From: Angiostrongylus vasorum
Taxonomy: Eukaryota > Nematoda > Chromadorea > Rhabditida > Metastrongylidae
Length of the DNA: 64,000 nucleotides
Direction of reading: 5' to 3'
Assembly: GCA_018806985.1 (NCBI GenBank)
Contig: JADANN010000375.1
Span: 1,302,001-1,366,000 of the forward strand
The position numbers were made by a program, and so were the translations under genes. Every line of letters starts with the position of its first letter. Position 1 is the first letter of the stretch. This document shows, in pieces, positions 1 through 10,504 of the stretch. Below the pieces are notes generated by a model. That model had not been told where the DNA came from and made no database searches. It saw only the letters and a program-made list of their open reading frames with translations.

Positions 1-3000
1 CTTCATATTCTCCTATCAAAAACTACCACTTGTTGCAAATTCTCAGGCGGTTGTCGAATGAAGGCGAAGAAATTTCTTTGCGGAAAATTATAAACTATTC
101 TTATGAGTTGCGCCGACTATTTCCCGGTGGTTAGCATAGTAATTATAGTTTATGATAGTTCAAATTTTCACACATCTGGTAGTTTGGCGCGGTGTATTTT
201 TCTGTATTAATTTGAGATTACCTACCAACGGTTTACCGCCTCGTTGTGGTTCGGAGCTGTTCCTTGGGTGTCGGGCTGCGATGTACAGCTGGGGGATTCA
301 TCCGCCCAGCAGGGTCTCCCAAGCTGCGAAGGACTCCGGCGTTTCCAACAGGAAGCCCGGCTAGGAGTAAACCGATACCAGGATCCACCACCGTCCTGAT
401 ATCGAATTAGTGGCATGGTGGTAAATCTCCCTCTGATCCACAAGGAAGGCCTATGGTGGTGACGATTTGGGGCGGACTTTGGCTAGGCTGACCTTCGGAC
501 GCTATGAAACCATAATGGCTAATCTAGCAAGACTCCGAAAAAGTGGAAGTTGTGTTGGGGCCCGCACTACTAGTAAGGACGGGCTATGCAAATATCCAAG
601 TTAATAATTACTTAATATTTCAGCTGTCGCAAATTACGACACTTTTTTCAACACTTTGCACGAGTACAACAAATTGTTCGGGAGGTGTTTTGAAGTTGGT
701 ATTTCATCTAGCGATAAGTCCATTTTGTTCGTTCTGAAACTCTTGCTTTATTCCTCATTGAGATTTGCTTAGTATTTTTTTGTCAGAGGCTTCCTAATCC
801 GTCAGTGGAGAAAATTGATGAGTGCATTGACTTGCTGCGGACACTGAACAAATTAGAGGTTCTCATGCTGCATCCAAGTGAGACACTCACATCTGTATTC
901 ATTAGCAACGTTCTTAGAAGTTAAGTAATGTCACTAGTTCTATGTAAATGCAACACATTCGCATGTACCTTGGCGTTTGCTCAACAGCTGCTTATTTAGA
1001 CTCGGATGGGAGGAAGCGGTCAATACATGGATGAAATTTCAGTCTAGCTTGTATTGTTCTAATGGCATTGTAGCCCTGTTGCGATACAGCATTATGCAGA
1101 AATCCGATAATTCTAAGCGCAACATACAGTATGGTAAGTAAGCGTTGGCAGCCAACAAACATGTCCATCTTATTTCTTAAACGATGAGTTGGTAGTTGCG
1201 TGGTAACTATTAATTGAAGTTTTTGGAAACGTATTGTTTTCCATTTCCGTATGGAGCGGATAGCACAGTGGCAGTGATGTCGGTCATCACGAGCATGGTG
1301 AAAGTTCGATCCCACTCCGCGCTAAGTCGGTCATCACGAGCATGGTGAAAGTTCGATCCCACTCCGCGCTAACCAAGCCTATCATCCCGGTGGGGTCGGG
1401 AAATTTGTACGGGACTTATCCGTGAAAAATCGCTCTCTGGAGCCCAATTGGGGACTCTCCAGCACAGCTATCTCAGGAGTCCAAGGAGAATCGACTCGAC
1501 TAGAATTCTGCGACATTCAAGGTGAAGTGAAAATCCTCAAGCAGCAACCGAAGCCACACGTAAAATTTGGAAGACCTTCGTGGATAATGAATGCGAGGAA
1601 ACGAATTGAATGTGAGAAATGCTGGGATCCGCAGAGTAGACACGGGTCATACAGAAAATTTCTTTTCCTTCATATGTTCACTCTTCTTCATTTAGTAGCG
1701 ATTCTATCCATTTGTGGTGTTGTTCGATACGACCGTATAAGATTTAGTTACTAGACTACTTCTTCTTAAAGTAGAAACCATGGAGTTACAAGCCGGCATA
1801 GAATTAATGATCGGCACGCTGTTCGTGGTAATTTCAGTATTGCATAAGGCTCAGAACTTCTTACCGAAATCACGTGTCCATTGTTTATATGTGGCCGTAC
1901 TGGTGGCTACCAAACATTTGGAAGAAGCTGCAACTTACTTGGATGAACATAAGGTAAATAATCGGTTCTTCTGTTCGACGTTAAGAGTGCCACATTAAGT
2001 ACATGAAATGATTGAAACGTTGATGGTTGAGAAATTGCTTGGTTTCTTAACATTTCCCATAATATGTTTCGATGTTTGGTTGAAAAGTGATTTGAGCAAT
2101 GAAGTCTTTAAGTCCGAAATCGACCCACTCGACTGCATAATGGCAATGCGATTCATGAACGCTTTAAAAGCAAAAGTGGTGGACGAGGAGTTCATCCGAC
2201 AATTTACTGAACTCTGTTTGAAATATACTACACTTAGCAGGAATATTGAAGCTGTACGGCAACTTCAGGCGGACTGGATTCGTACTTGTGGTAATCCTTA
2301 AATTTTCCACTGCCAACTTTCTTTTTTATTTCGCATAATCTTTCTCCACACATAATGTTTACACTTGATGTTACTCGTCACTTTGAAACTAACACCTTTA
2401 GAACAACGAAAACTGGCACCTCTTGCACTTCGGTTGTATGATTTGTTCAAGCGCTATGGAATCGATCTACAGGATAATGAAAAACTTCGGCTATGGGATC
2501 TTATTGGTGAACATGAAATCCTTGCGAAGTATGTTTTTCAAATGCAATAAATACGATGTCGTCACTTTTTATTTGCTCCCTATTGTTTTTTTAATGGTAG
2601 CGTATTATATGAAATATAACCATAATGATGCCGAGATATTTGCAAAACTCCGGGCCGCAGGTATCTGCGGTGGGGAACGAACACGCTACAACCTTTTCCA
2701 GAGGCTAACGCCTTCACCGCCTTTCTCTCAGCCATCTTATTGAAAAGGGCCTCTGTGAAGGATCATAACGTGTTCGATCCCCACCGCAAACACCAGCTGC
2801 CTGGAGTTTTGCAAATATCTAGGCAATAAATACAGTCCTGAATTTATTCTATGTAGCCTTGACCAGTGTATTATGGTTGTCAGATACAATATGTCGATTT
2901 CCAATTCCGATCTCATTTATTTCAGTTCCTTTTTTTCTTTTCAGAAATTTTATAAAAAAAATTATTCATAGTGTATTATTTCGAATTCGGCACTCCTCGT

Positions 3001-3137
3001 TTAGACAATGGATCTACGAGCCTCACGGCTTTTTACGAATTAGCGCTAATGACGACTTGATTCAAAACAGTGATATTGGACAGATTAAACGTGTTCTTCA
3101 AGATGAAATCTCTACCAGCAGAAGTCTGGCATTGTAA
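1..3137 (+). CDS. 3' part of a helical-repeat (PPR/TPR-like) protein gene, 5' end outside the window
   Basis: Exons read by eye: about 3-126, 787-about 868, 1772-1953, 2000-2290, 2402-2528 and 2945-3137 (stop TAA). Splice phases match exactly for the last three exons. The protein is a run of amphipathic helices, for example LVATKHLEEAATYLDEHK, EEFIRQFTELCLKY and KLAPLALRLYDLFKRYG, typical of helical-repeat scaffolds. I see no catalytic motif. Resemblance in style to the larger + strand PPR-like genes downstream suggests a related or tandem family member, but this is inference. The junction 1953/2000 does not keep phase as I read it, so an exon edge there is wrong or an indel is present. Introns hold a Rep-C copy (222-600), a SINE-B copy (1255-1660) and a Fold-D copy (2620-2828). 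A candidate AATAAA lies near 3673. Confidence 0.65.
222..600 (-). mobile_element. Rep-C copy (about 375 bp SINE-like repeat)
   Basis: Starts with CCAACGGTTTACCGCCTCG and ends near GGGCTATGCAAATATCC. It aligns by eye over its whole length with seven other copies in the window. Lies in an intron of the first gene. Confidence 0.8.
1255..1660 (+). mobile_element. SINE-B copy with tRNA-like head and internal 47-bp tandem duplication
   Basis: The head contains TAGCACAGTGG, which fits the pol III A box TRGYNNANNNG, followed by GTTCGATCCC, a B-box match. A block of about 47 bp that includes the B box is repeated in tandem (about 1280-1326 and 1327-1372). Downstream is a stretch (about 1376-1420) similar to the central domain of SINE-A. 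The body is shared with copies near 9080, 48262 and 50290. Confidence 0.75.
2620..2828 (+). mobile_element. Fold-D copy (foldback element)
   Basis: Terminal inverted repeat: TTTGCAAAACTCCGGGCCG on the left and its near-complement GGAGTTTTGCAAATATCT on the right. The core has GTTCGATCCCC, a good B-box match. It lies in the intron before the last exon of the first gene. Confidence 0.75.
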
Positions 3138-3139
3138 TT

Positions 3140-4240
3140 TAAAAAATTTTTAGACTTCTCTATGCAAATTTCTACAACCAATATTGAATTGCCACCTTTT
3201 CTAACCGTCACAGTCCCGACCTTTTTACTACTTTCTAGTCGTGAATTGTTGTTTCGTACTATGGTTAGGTTATTTTTACCGCCTAATGCACATGTTGTTA
3301 ACTTTTTGTGTTTATTTGTCTATATTGTTCTTTTTTATTCAGCAGACATACTAGCAACTTATTAACGATCGAAAATTTACGTTTCCATCATTTGGACGTA
3401 GTCCTGTTGTTCACTTTATTCACTGTTGCAACCATTTTTTTTCCTTAAAAATCGATATAGATCTCATAGTCGAGGACACTTCCGGTCCACAAGGTAGAGT
3501 AGAGTGATTTCCTGTTTGATCCTGACCATATGTAATGATTTGGCGGATTTTTTTTATTGTAGAAGTCAAACCTATTCAGTTAATTACCCAAACTCTTCCT
3601 CAAATACGGCTACAACTTTGCTCAGGTTCTATAATCTGTTGTAATCCTCTAGTTTACCGCCTGTTTCTCCAAAAATAAAGTTTTTTTATCTATGAAGTTG
3701 TTTAAATGCCAGTAAGAATCTTGGAAATCTGGTCAAGTAATAGTAAAGGTAGAGAACTGGCAATATTTTATGCGTTACAAAAATGAACATTGTGGTAGCA
3801 ACACAATCTACTATCAACATTTAGCCTGTTGACAAACATAGAATGTTCGCGTAGTTAACGTCATTAACCCACTAAGCCCGATGTGGACACTATGGCACCC
3901 ATCATTAGCTCAGCAGATTTCGTAATTTTTATTGCCGCAGCAAGTACATTCATTTGATAAGTAGTCGAAAGCACACAGAAACAGAAGTGAAACTACGAAA
4001 AGTGCTCTCTACACTTAACAATTTACAAACAACGGCCTTTCGGACTTCATTTTCGAGCAATACATCCTAAAACATGACATTCAAAAAAACCTCCTTGATA
4101 TAGGGGAAATAAGCCATCGAGAAATACTTAATGCATGTTATCCAGTTATAGACGTACAGTTAGAGTCAGCCGAATTACAAACTGTGTCCGAGAAGCTCTG
4201 GACCTCAACAAAGTACGTGGTTCGCGATATAATTAATCTA
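3140..4240. other. 3' flank of the first gene; no coding exon recognised
   Basis: AT-rich sequence with poly-T tracts and a candidate polyadenylation signal AATAAA near 3673. I see no convincing exon or repeat from 3700 to 4240. Confidence 0.5.
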
Positions 4241-4271
4241 TTGCATTGCATGTTTGGAAACGGTCTTCAAT

Positions 4272-4538
4272 CTCATGGCGTTGATCAATCCCCTGAAGGA
4301 TTTGCCATACAATCGACTTCATTGAGCATTGTTTGGAGGTGAATGAATACATATCTGGCCTTACAATGACTCGCGGTGGCCTACCAATGTATCGAGCCAG
4401 AGCTGCCATCCTCCCAGACAAGTCTGGTACCAATCTGCCAAGCCCGGAGGGATAGAAGGCTTGGTGGGCCATGGGTGCGGGAATCGATCCCAAATGTATT
4501 GCAGAGCACCTCCGACCACTGCGCTACACGCACCCCCA
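4272..4538 (-). mobile_element. SINE-A copy
   Basis: Reverse orientation: 3' end motif TTGATCAATCC at the left, tRNA-like head (complement of TGTAGCGCAGTGGTCGGAGG) at the right, central domain around 4420-4460. About 120 bp beyond the head is also shared with the flank of the copy at 14518. Confidence 0.85.
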
Positions 4539-4863
4539 CTGATATATAGTCAGCTAATATCACCTACCACTTTTACAGTATGTCAAGCTACTCTTTCACA
4601 AAAATTGAGGGTTTAGCTGAGCTGAGTGAGATCGAACTAGATACCATACCGCTGGTATGTACAGGATTCTTCAATCAAAACCAGGTGTTCCTTGTGTGAA
4701 TGTGAGCAACGCATAGTTAAGTCGTACACTTCATTTCCGAAATAAGCGACTAGTAACTCCCACGTCCGACTTTCTATTAACCTCGGCATTGATTGAATAA
4801 TTCTTTCTACTTCTGTTTAGCAAACACGAGGTGTTATTTTATTTCCCCATTAACGTACAAGCT

Positions 4864-4892
4864 GACGTTTCGGCGGATTTCGCCTTCCTCAT
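4864..4892 (-). ncRNA. Hammerhead-like ribozyme motif in inverted Penelope terminus
   Basis: On the - strand: ATGAGGA (first base differs from the CUGANGA core), stem II GGCG/CGCC with loop AAATC, then GAAACGTC. Probably a mutated copy. Confidence 0.5.
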
Positions 4893-5261
4893 CCTCGGTT
4901 TCCTTCCTTCGGTTGCGATCCTCGCGCAGGAATCGAGAACACAAGCGCGCAAAATTCTCGACGCATTCTGGATCAATTAAAAGAATCCGAAAATGAACCG
5001 CAGAGAGGAATGCCTCTTATCACGCGTGATATTGGGCAGTATATAAGCCTGTTATTCTGATGAGATGGGTACATTACGATTCCATGTGAGCTCTGTGCGG
5101 TTGGTCTCCACGTGAAATATTTAGTGGAAGACTCATAGAAAGCGGTGAGTGTGCAAAGACTCAGTGTTCAATGTGATAGAAATTTTGGCTAAACATTTTC
5201 TCTGTTTGGTTATGAAGGCGTTTGACCGTGTAGATTGCAGTCAACTTGACCTTTCCAGGTT

Positions 5262-5290
5262 CTGAGGAAGCCGAAATCCGCCGAAACGTC
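5262..5290 (+). ncRNA. Hammerhead-like ribozyme motif at Penelope 3' end
   Basis: CTGAGGA core, a stem II of weaker pairing (GCCG facing CGCC), then GAAACGTC followed by AGCTT. GGTT before the core can pair with AGCT after the cleavage position (with wobbles) as stem I. Stem II mismatches suggest decay. Confidence 0.5.
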
Positions 5291-5417
5291 AGCTTGTACG
5301 TAAATAAAGAAATAAAATAACATCTCGTGTTTGCTAAACAGAAGTAGAAAGAATAAGCGACTAGTATTGATATATTCGCCAATGGTGACCCTTCTTGAAA
5401 AGATCTGCGGAACTTAC

Positions 5418-6644
5418 AGCTTTCTTTACTTGTTTCATGGCCTTGTAACTAAAGAATGGTTCAGCTGCTACACGAACGTAGTTTTGAGCATGAAGAGTGT
5501 CGGAGTCTTCTATCCTCACTGCCATATTGAAAGAATTGCTTATCGAGCCCTATGTCCATAGCATTATGAGATAACAGGATTACGGCATTCTCAGGTAATC
5601 ATCACAGACAGTAAACTTCTATACTCAAAAATATTAAGAAAATCACTCCTTTTTAGAACAATCGATTATGGGGGTCATAGTTCTCACGTTTTCGTCAAAT
5701 TCAATTTGAAACGCACATCAATCACCCAATCCTAGCCAGCAGAACTTTGATATCTTGAAGATCGAGAGACAATACAAACAGTTCCGCCACCGATAGACTA
5801 TTTCTCTCAATCATTAAAAACAGTAGATGATTTATAAAAACAAACTTTAGCATGAAAAAAGGATCTGATGAATTCAGTCGAAGGCCACAAATATTAAAGT
5901 TCACACTTATGAAACTTGAAACAGAAAGGCAGAAAAAAATATATTGCAAACTTGGGTAATCGCCTGGAAAACTGTCGCCATCAAAATCTAGAATCATGGC
6001 AAATCGAATTTGGCAGTTTGCGTTTTGAACATACTGGTCTAAAACTACCAAAAAATAGAAGTTCTAAGTAACAACGAAAGTAAAAAAATGACATAAACAA
6101 GTAGCGTTTTAGAACGTAAAGGCTTTAATGCGTTTGAAATGCGAATAATTCATTATTAAACGCAAAAAAACATAATGAACAGGTAGATGTTTTGTTCAAA
6201 TGCGTTCAGAAGTATCTTAGTTGGGCCTTGTTAATGCGCTTGGGCTAACATTCGAATAATTAATTGCAGATGACGGAAAATATGGTGAACAGGTGGATGT
6301 TCTGTAAGAAAACACTCAAAAAATATCTTACTTTGAAAAAGCTTTTGCAAATTAGGTAAGATCGGTGGACGGCCGACACATTGAAGGAAATGAATGACCA
6401 TCAGAACTACTGCATAACTGAAAACACTGCGAATAAATATTTTGATTTATATGCCCTCTAAATAGAATGTACGAAGCACGTTCTCGGAGAAAAACTTGAA
6501 AGAAGAGATACAGACAGCGCCTCAGTGCGCCAGAGTCTTTTTTAACAGCACCTGCTAAATCCTCCATTAGTTGAATTTTGAACACCACTACACGTCGCCC
6601 ATTCCTTTATCAGAATACAAAGTGATGCAAACTGTGACTTCCAC
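5418..6644 (-). CDS. Terminal uridylyl/poly(A)-polymerase-like nucleotidyltransferase, internal exons of a split gene
   Basis: Family role: non-canonical (GLD-2/PUP/TUT-type) polymerases add U or A to RNA 3' ends. Exons on the - strand: 6644-6552, 6417-6332, 6038-5952 and probably 5549-5418. The first three join in phase. The first encodes CILIKEWATCSGVQN followed by a Gly/Phe/Ser turn. The second encodes SYAVVLMVIHFLQ and RPPILPNLQ, which match the signature 'G-[TF]-LSSYAL-VLM-I-FLQ ... PP-LP-LQ' of the central domain. The last exon ends with a helical PFFSYKAMKQVKKA, like the tail after the PAP-associated domain. The catalytic GS...DxD part should lie upstream (above 6670); a fragment NETLSVSDPLAM near 6690 may belong. 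The join 5952/5549 is out of phase as read, so an exon may be missing. The downstream end is interrupted by the Penelope insertion at 4756-5351. Confidence 0.75.
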
Positions 6645-7018
6645 CTGAAAAAACTACCAGTTTGAACAATCTGCGATACACCATTGCAAGGGGATCTGAC
6701 ACACTCAACGTTTCATTCGCAATGAAGGTTCCTCAGCTGCTTAATCGTGAGGCTACGTGAGAATCTCCAAATGGTGCGGATTGGGGTTCAGTGAGGACCG
6801 ATAAGCGCCATGTATTTATTTGCCCTCAGATGCTACGGAAAAGTATGGCAAGGCATCCGTGAGCACACCCAAATCTTAAGCATATTTCGGTAAGCTTTCC
6901 GTGGGTATCAACTGCAATATGAAAAAAAGTGATTTAACACTTCCATGATCACAAAAAGGATGTGGCAGCGTACGGTAGGATGATGAGTACAGCGAGGCTG
7001 CTAAAATGTCAAGTTATT

Positions 7019-7262
7019 CAAGCATAATAATCGACATATCTGTATATATGTTCTGTATTTTTCACAAGGGTGTTTACAAGGCTTAAGATTAGTTCATCCC
7101 TCGTGAACAACACACGGGTGGTCCAAACGGCAAGCCTCTGACGAAGGCGAAGTCGCCGAAACGTCAGCTGTTGAACAAAGACAACAACAACAACAACAAG
7201 AACATCCATATCAACCTCGTGTCGGCTAAAAAAGGGCAGTTCGTAAGAACATATATACAGAT
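7019..7262 (+). mobile_element. Short Penelope-type 3'-end element with hammerhead motif and target-site duplication
   Basis: Flanked by 13-bp direct repeats ATGTCAAGTTATT (7006-7018 and 7263-7275). Its left end (GACATATCTGTATATATG) is an inverted copy of its right end, the same arrangement as at 4756-5351. Contains a well-formed hammerhead core (7138-7165), an (AAC)n tract and the 3' motif AACCTCGTGTCGGCTAAA. Confidence 0.75.
7138..7165 (+). ncRNA. Small hammerhead ribozyme motif (intact core)
   Basis: CTGACGA, stem II GGCG/CGCC with loop AAGT, GAAAC, then GTC and AGCT. All core positions of CUGANGA...GAA are present. Stem III is only the self-complementary ACGT, as in the small hammerhead variants known from Penelope-like elements, which are proposed to act as dimers. 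Confidence 0.7.
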
Positions 7263-7275
7263 ATGTCAAGTTATT

Positions 7276-8197
7276 GCAGGCTGCTTAAATGTCGAAGGAC
7301 TACGATGTATACTTACAACAGCAGCTATTAGAATTTGAATTATCTATTTAGAACCAAGTGGTTCAAGGCGTGTAAATAATTTACGATCTCACATAGCCAA
7401 TGATATCGTCAAGCAAACGTCGTATACGTCACAGGAAAGTAAATGCACTTTGGAATATGCCAAAGTACGGGCTTTGGTGGTACTGGTATTTTTGTTAAGA
7501 CCAGTTTGGCTTAACATAGATCCATAACTATGAAATGCTCGAATCGACCCAAGTCAGATGCTCATGGTTGAAAAGATGTTGGGAAAAGTAGGCATTGATG
7601 ACCTTTATAAGGCAAACCCTAAATCTGTCACCAGGACCCTTCAGATAAAGATATCCGAGGTGGTTTCATGTTCCGCATAACTATCGTCTTAACATTGGAC
7701 TCATGTTGCGCAGACCATTTTATCAACGCGGTTGTGTTGATATCGTTGTTTCCCTCATTATACTGGCTTCATTCTTCCCATATCAGTAACAAAAATCCAC
7801 CATGCGCAGTTCCTAACAAAAACACTCACCGACAAGGCGCGCTGATGGATAACTGATTTCAAAGAATATCACACAAGTTCCAAAGAAATTACTTGGCGAT
7901 GTGTAATCAATCCGGAAAAGTAAGACCCATTAAACTAGTAGAGGTGAGGAAGATTTCCAGGTTCGAACATCAAACATCTGGTCACGCGTAATCATCCATG
8001 TTATGAATGTTATGAATAGAAATATACACTCCGACAAGACTAAGCAAATAATGACAAGTACAATAGAATAAAATAGAAAATAAGAAATGTAGAATGGGTG
8101 AATAGGTCCATTCCGCCTGTGTTATAAGGGCGAAATACTTACATTGTCAATCCACGAATAAGTCTGTTACTTTTCCTTCTTGACACATATGAATCAG
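7276..8197. other. No gene recognised
   Basis: Short ORFs only. I see no exon with family resemblance and none of the repeats described elsewhere in the window. Confidence 0.4.
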
Positions 8198-8431
8198 TAC
8201 GTGGCACACTGGTCGGAGGCCCCCCTGCTATAGACACGGGATCCATCCCTCAAGTCTCACCAACCCAGACTTGTCTGGGAAGGTAGAAGCACTGCGCCGA
8301 TATATCGGTAGGCTACCACGAGTCATAGTAAAAGCTAGATATGCATTCAATTACCTTCAGTGATGCTTAATGAAGTCTAATGCATGGCCCATCCCTCAGA
8401 AATTGATCAACGTCCAGAGCTTTATCCTTTA
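8198..8431 (+). mobile_element. SINE-A copy
   Basis: Head GTGGCACACTGGTCGGAGG, shortened central domain, tail ending TTTATCCTTTA. Confidence 0.8.
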
Positions 8432-9070
8432 CGAATCTGTACAGCAACTGAGATTAATAGTTGGTCCTTTCGTAAAGTTGGTTTCCAGCACCGGAACCTG
8501 AAATACCTTACCAGACCAATTTAATTGCGCGATTACAACCGAGGTCAAAGAAGAGCTAACCTTCGTTTCCCCATACAAGATATGGTCTATTTCGTCATGA
8601 ATTGGATCAATAAGTAAAAAGCGTCGAACAAGCCTGGAAATGTTCTGAAATATAGTACTATTGTAGCTTTAGTTATGTGGTATATACCACAAATAACGTT
8701 ATGCAGTGCTTGAAGAAGAAGATAAAACGGCATATTTGAACGACTGTGCTTATAATAGCTATCGATTACGACCAGAGACCTCAGAAATTTCACCTTGTCG
8801 CCGTTAATTGTTAAGTACATAGTGGAGATATGTTTCTATTAATCCCAAAAAGATTCAAAGTTCAGTCGCTCAGAGGTACTTTGGTCAGATGAAACGTGTG
8901 AGGAAACGAAGACAATACTCTAAACCGTAAAGAATGATCCCAGTTGCGCAGTCGAAAGTAGCAATTTCCCGCCGGCTGGACAACATGGTAAACTCGTCCG
9001 CTCCTAATTGCGACATCAATCAATATCTGCATCTACGCTGGTATTAGTGAAGTGCGGCGTTATTCTTCAT
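8432..9070. other. No gene recognised
   Basis: An open frame on the - strand (8820-8587) reads NGDKVKFLRSLVVIDSYYK and continues, but I could not assign a family or splice phase. It may be an exon of the upstream - strand gene or chance. Confidence 0.25.
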
Positions 9071-9077
9071 CAGTTAA

Positions 9078-9400
9078 CACACTGGGGCGGTGATAGCGCA
9101 ATGGTTATTAGTGCGGTCTACCAGGAAGCAAAGGCCCCTGTTCGAACCCACCCCTCACCCACGCTCTCCCTCGATCCACGCGAGGACGCCTTAATATGGC
9201 TAGCTCCAAGATTGAAAGGAGAATTGACTCGACCAGCATTCTATGACATTCATAAGGAAGACAAAATCCTCAAGCAGTAGTTGAAACAACACGCGAAATG
9301 TTCGAAGATCGTTGTGGATGGTGAGTGCGAGGAAAACGAATCGAATGCTAGAAATGCTGGGATCCGCAAGGTAGATGTGACGATGGGTCATGTAAATGTA
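9078..9400 (+). mobile_element. SINE-B copy
   Basis: A box in GATAGCGCAATGG and B box TGTTCGAACCC. The body matches the 1255 and 50290 copies (GAATTGACTCGACCAGCATTC and following). The central domain shared with SINE-A is missing here. Confidence 0.75.
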
Positions 9401-9484
9401 AGAGAAGAAATTAATATGCTTCGGGACTTATTATTCAATATTTTTTCAACGTGAAGTTGCTGCATCTCTTAGATATAAATATGT

Positions 9485-9600
9485 GAATATATATGTGCAT
9501 ACATATATGCGTTTAGGTGTATATATATGTATATATATATATATATATATACATATATATATGTACACACACATATGTATGTGCCCTATACATATATTTG
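9485..9600. repeat. AT-rich microsatellite, (TA)n with TATG variants
   Basis: Long run of alternating TA/ATATG units. ORFs on both strands here are repeat artefacts. Confidence 0.9.
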
Positions 9601-10504
9601 TATCAAAGAGTGTTACAATTGTAAATAATGCAACCGCATTGCTTTCGGCACTTGATATTTTTTCTGATAATAAAGTTAAGCTTATTCCGGAATTTACTGG
9701 TACGTTGTTTATACATTCCATGCGCCAACAAAGATTCATCCTGTTGATACTGAGAGAAATAACAATGGGTTGCTGATTGAGGATTCGATCCTGGATGCCC
9801 CGAATAATTAATAAATAGCTTCTCTATCCTTCATGTAAAATACGATGTTGCTTTTCCAGGAGTTCCCAAGACTTTTTCCTTTGAATAAAAATTTGAGGGC
9901 CGAGGACACACACTTTGGAAATTCTATAAATACCATTCTCCATAAATATCGAAGATTTTTAGTGTCTTTGTGGACTTCTCTCGTATTACGTAGTCGTATT
10001 CTAATGGCAAAGTTCTATGTAAAACTTTCTCATGTCTACGTGATAAGTATTCTGCCAATGCTTCTGATATTGCAGTTATCTAATTTAAGCACTCACGAAT
10101 ACCGTATCATGCTTTTAATCAGCATTTGAGATTGTACTGCCTCAAAAAAGTTCCAGCATCTCTTTACCAGAAATGAACTCGATTTAATCCCGCTGAACTC
10201 TGCCCATTATAGAACGAATATAAGTAGGTTCATTAGCTGCCCTTTAATGCGCTCCAGAAGTATTCTGTCAGCATGCGTCTTCTTGTTTCTTTGCGTAGAG
10301 TTCAATGCAGAGTTGCCACCGATTAATCAGCAGCTCGAAGTAGAATGCTCGGCTTTGTACGAATTTGCCACGCTGGACTTGTTAACGTTGTCACAGGGCA
10401 TTGCCTGAAACTCTGGTAAGTAAACCTCTGTATATGACAATACGCAGTATCCATGCAACAATGACGACGTAACAATACGAAGTTGTACAAGTGACTAGGC
10501 ATTA

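Larger units (their letters stand above)
4756..5351 (+). mobile_element. Truncated Penelope-like element with inverted 5' fragment, two hammerhead motifs and a target-site duplication
   Basis: Flanked by a 15-bp direct repeat AATAAGCGACTAGTA (4741-4755 and 5352-5366). About 4912-5040 translates on + to VAILAQESRTQARKILDAFW, then, after one stop, KNPKMNRREE. This matches the C-terminal end of the GIY-YIG endonuclease region of Penelope-like elements as I know it. The 3' region carries a hammerhead-like motif (5262-5290) and the motif TCTCGTGTTTGCTAAACAG. The left 4756-4900 is an inverted copy of the 3' terminus, including a second, opposed hammerhead motif (4864-4892). Confidence 0.8.

Noticed and set aside
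9008..9280. 90-residue frame
   Set aside because: SINE-B sequence, including its tRNA-like head.
9446..9776. Open frames of 97 residues on both strands
   Set aside because: They run through a (TA)n microsatellite; the Tyr/Ile repeats come from the repeat.
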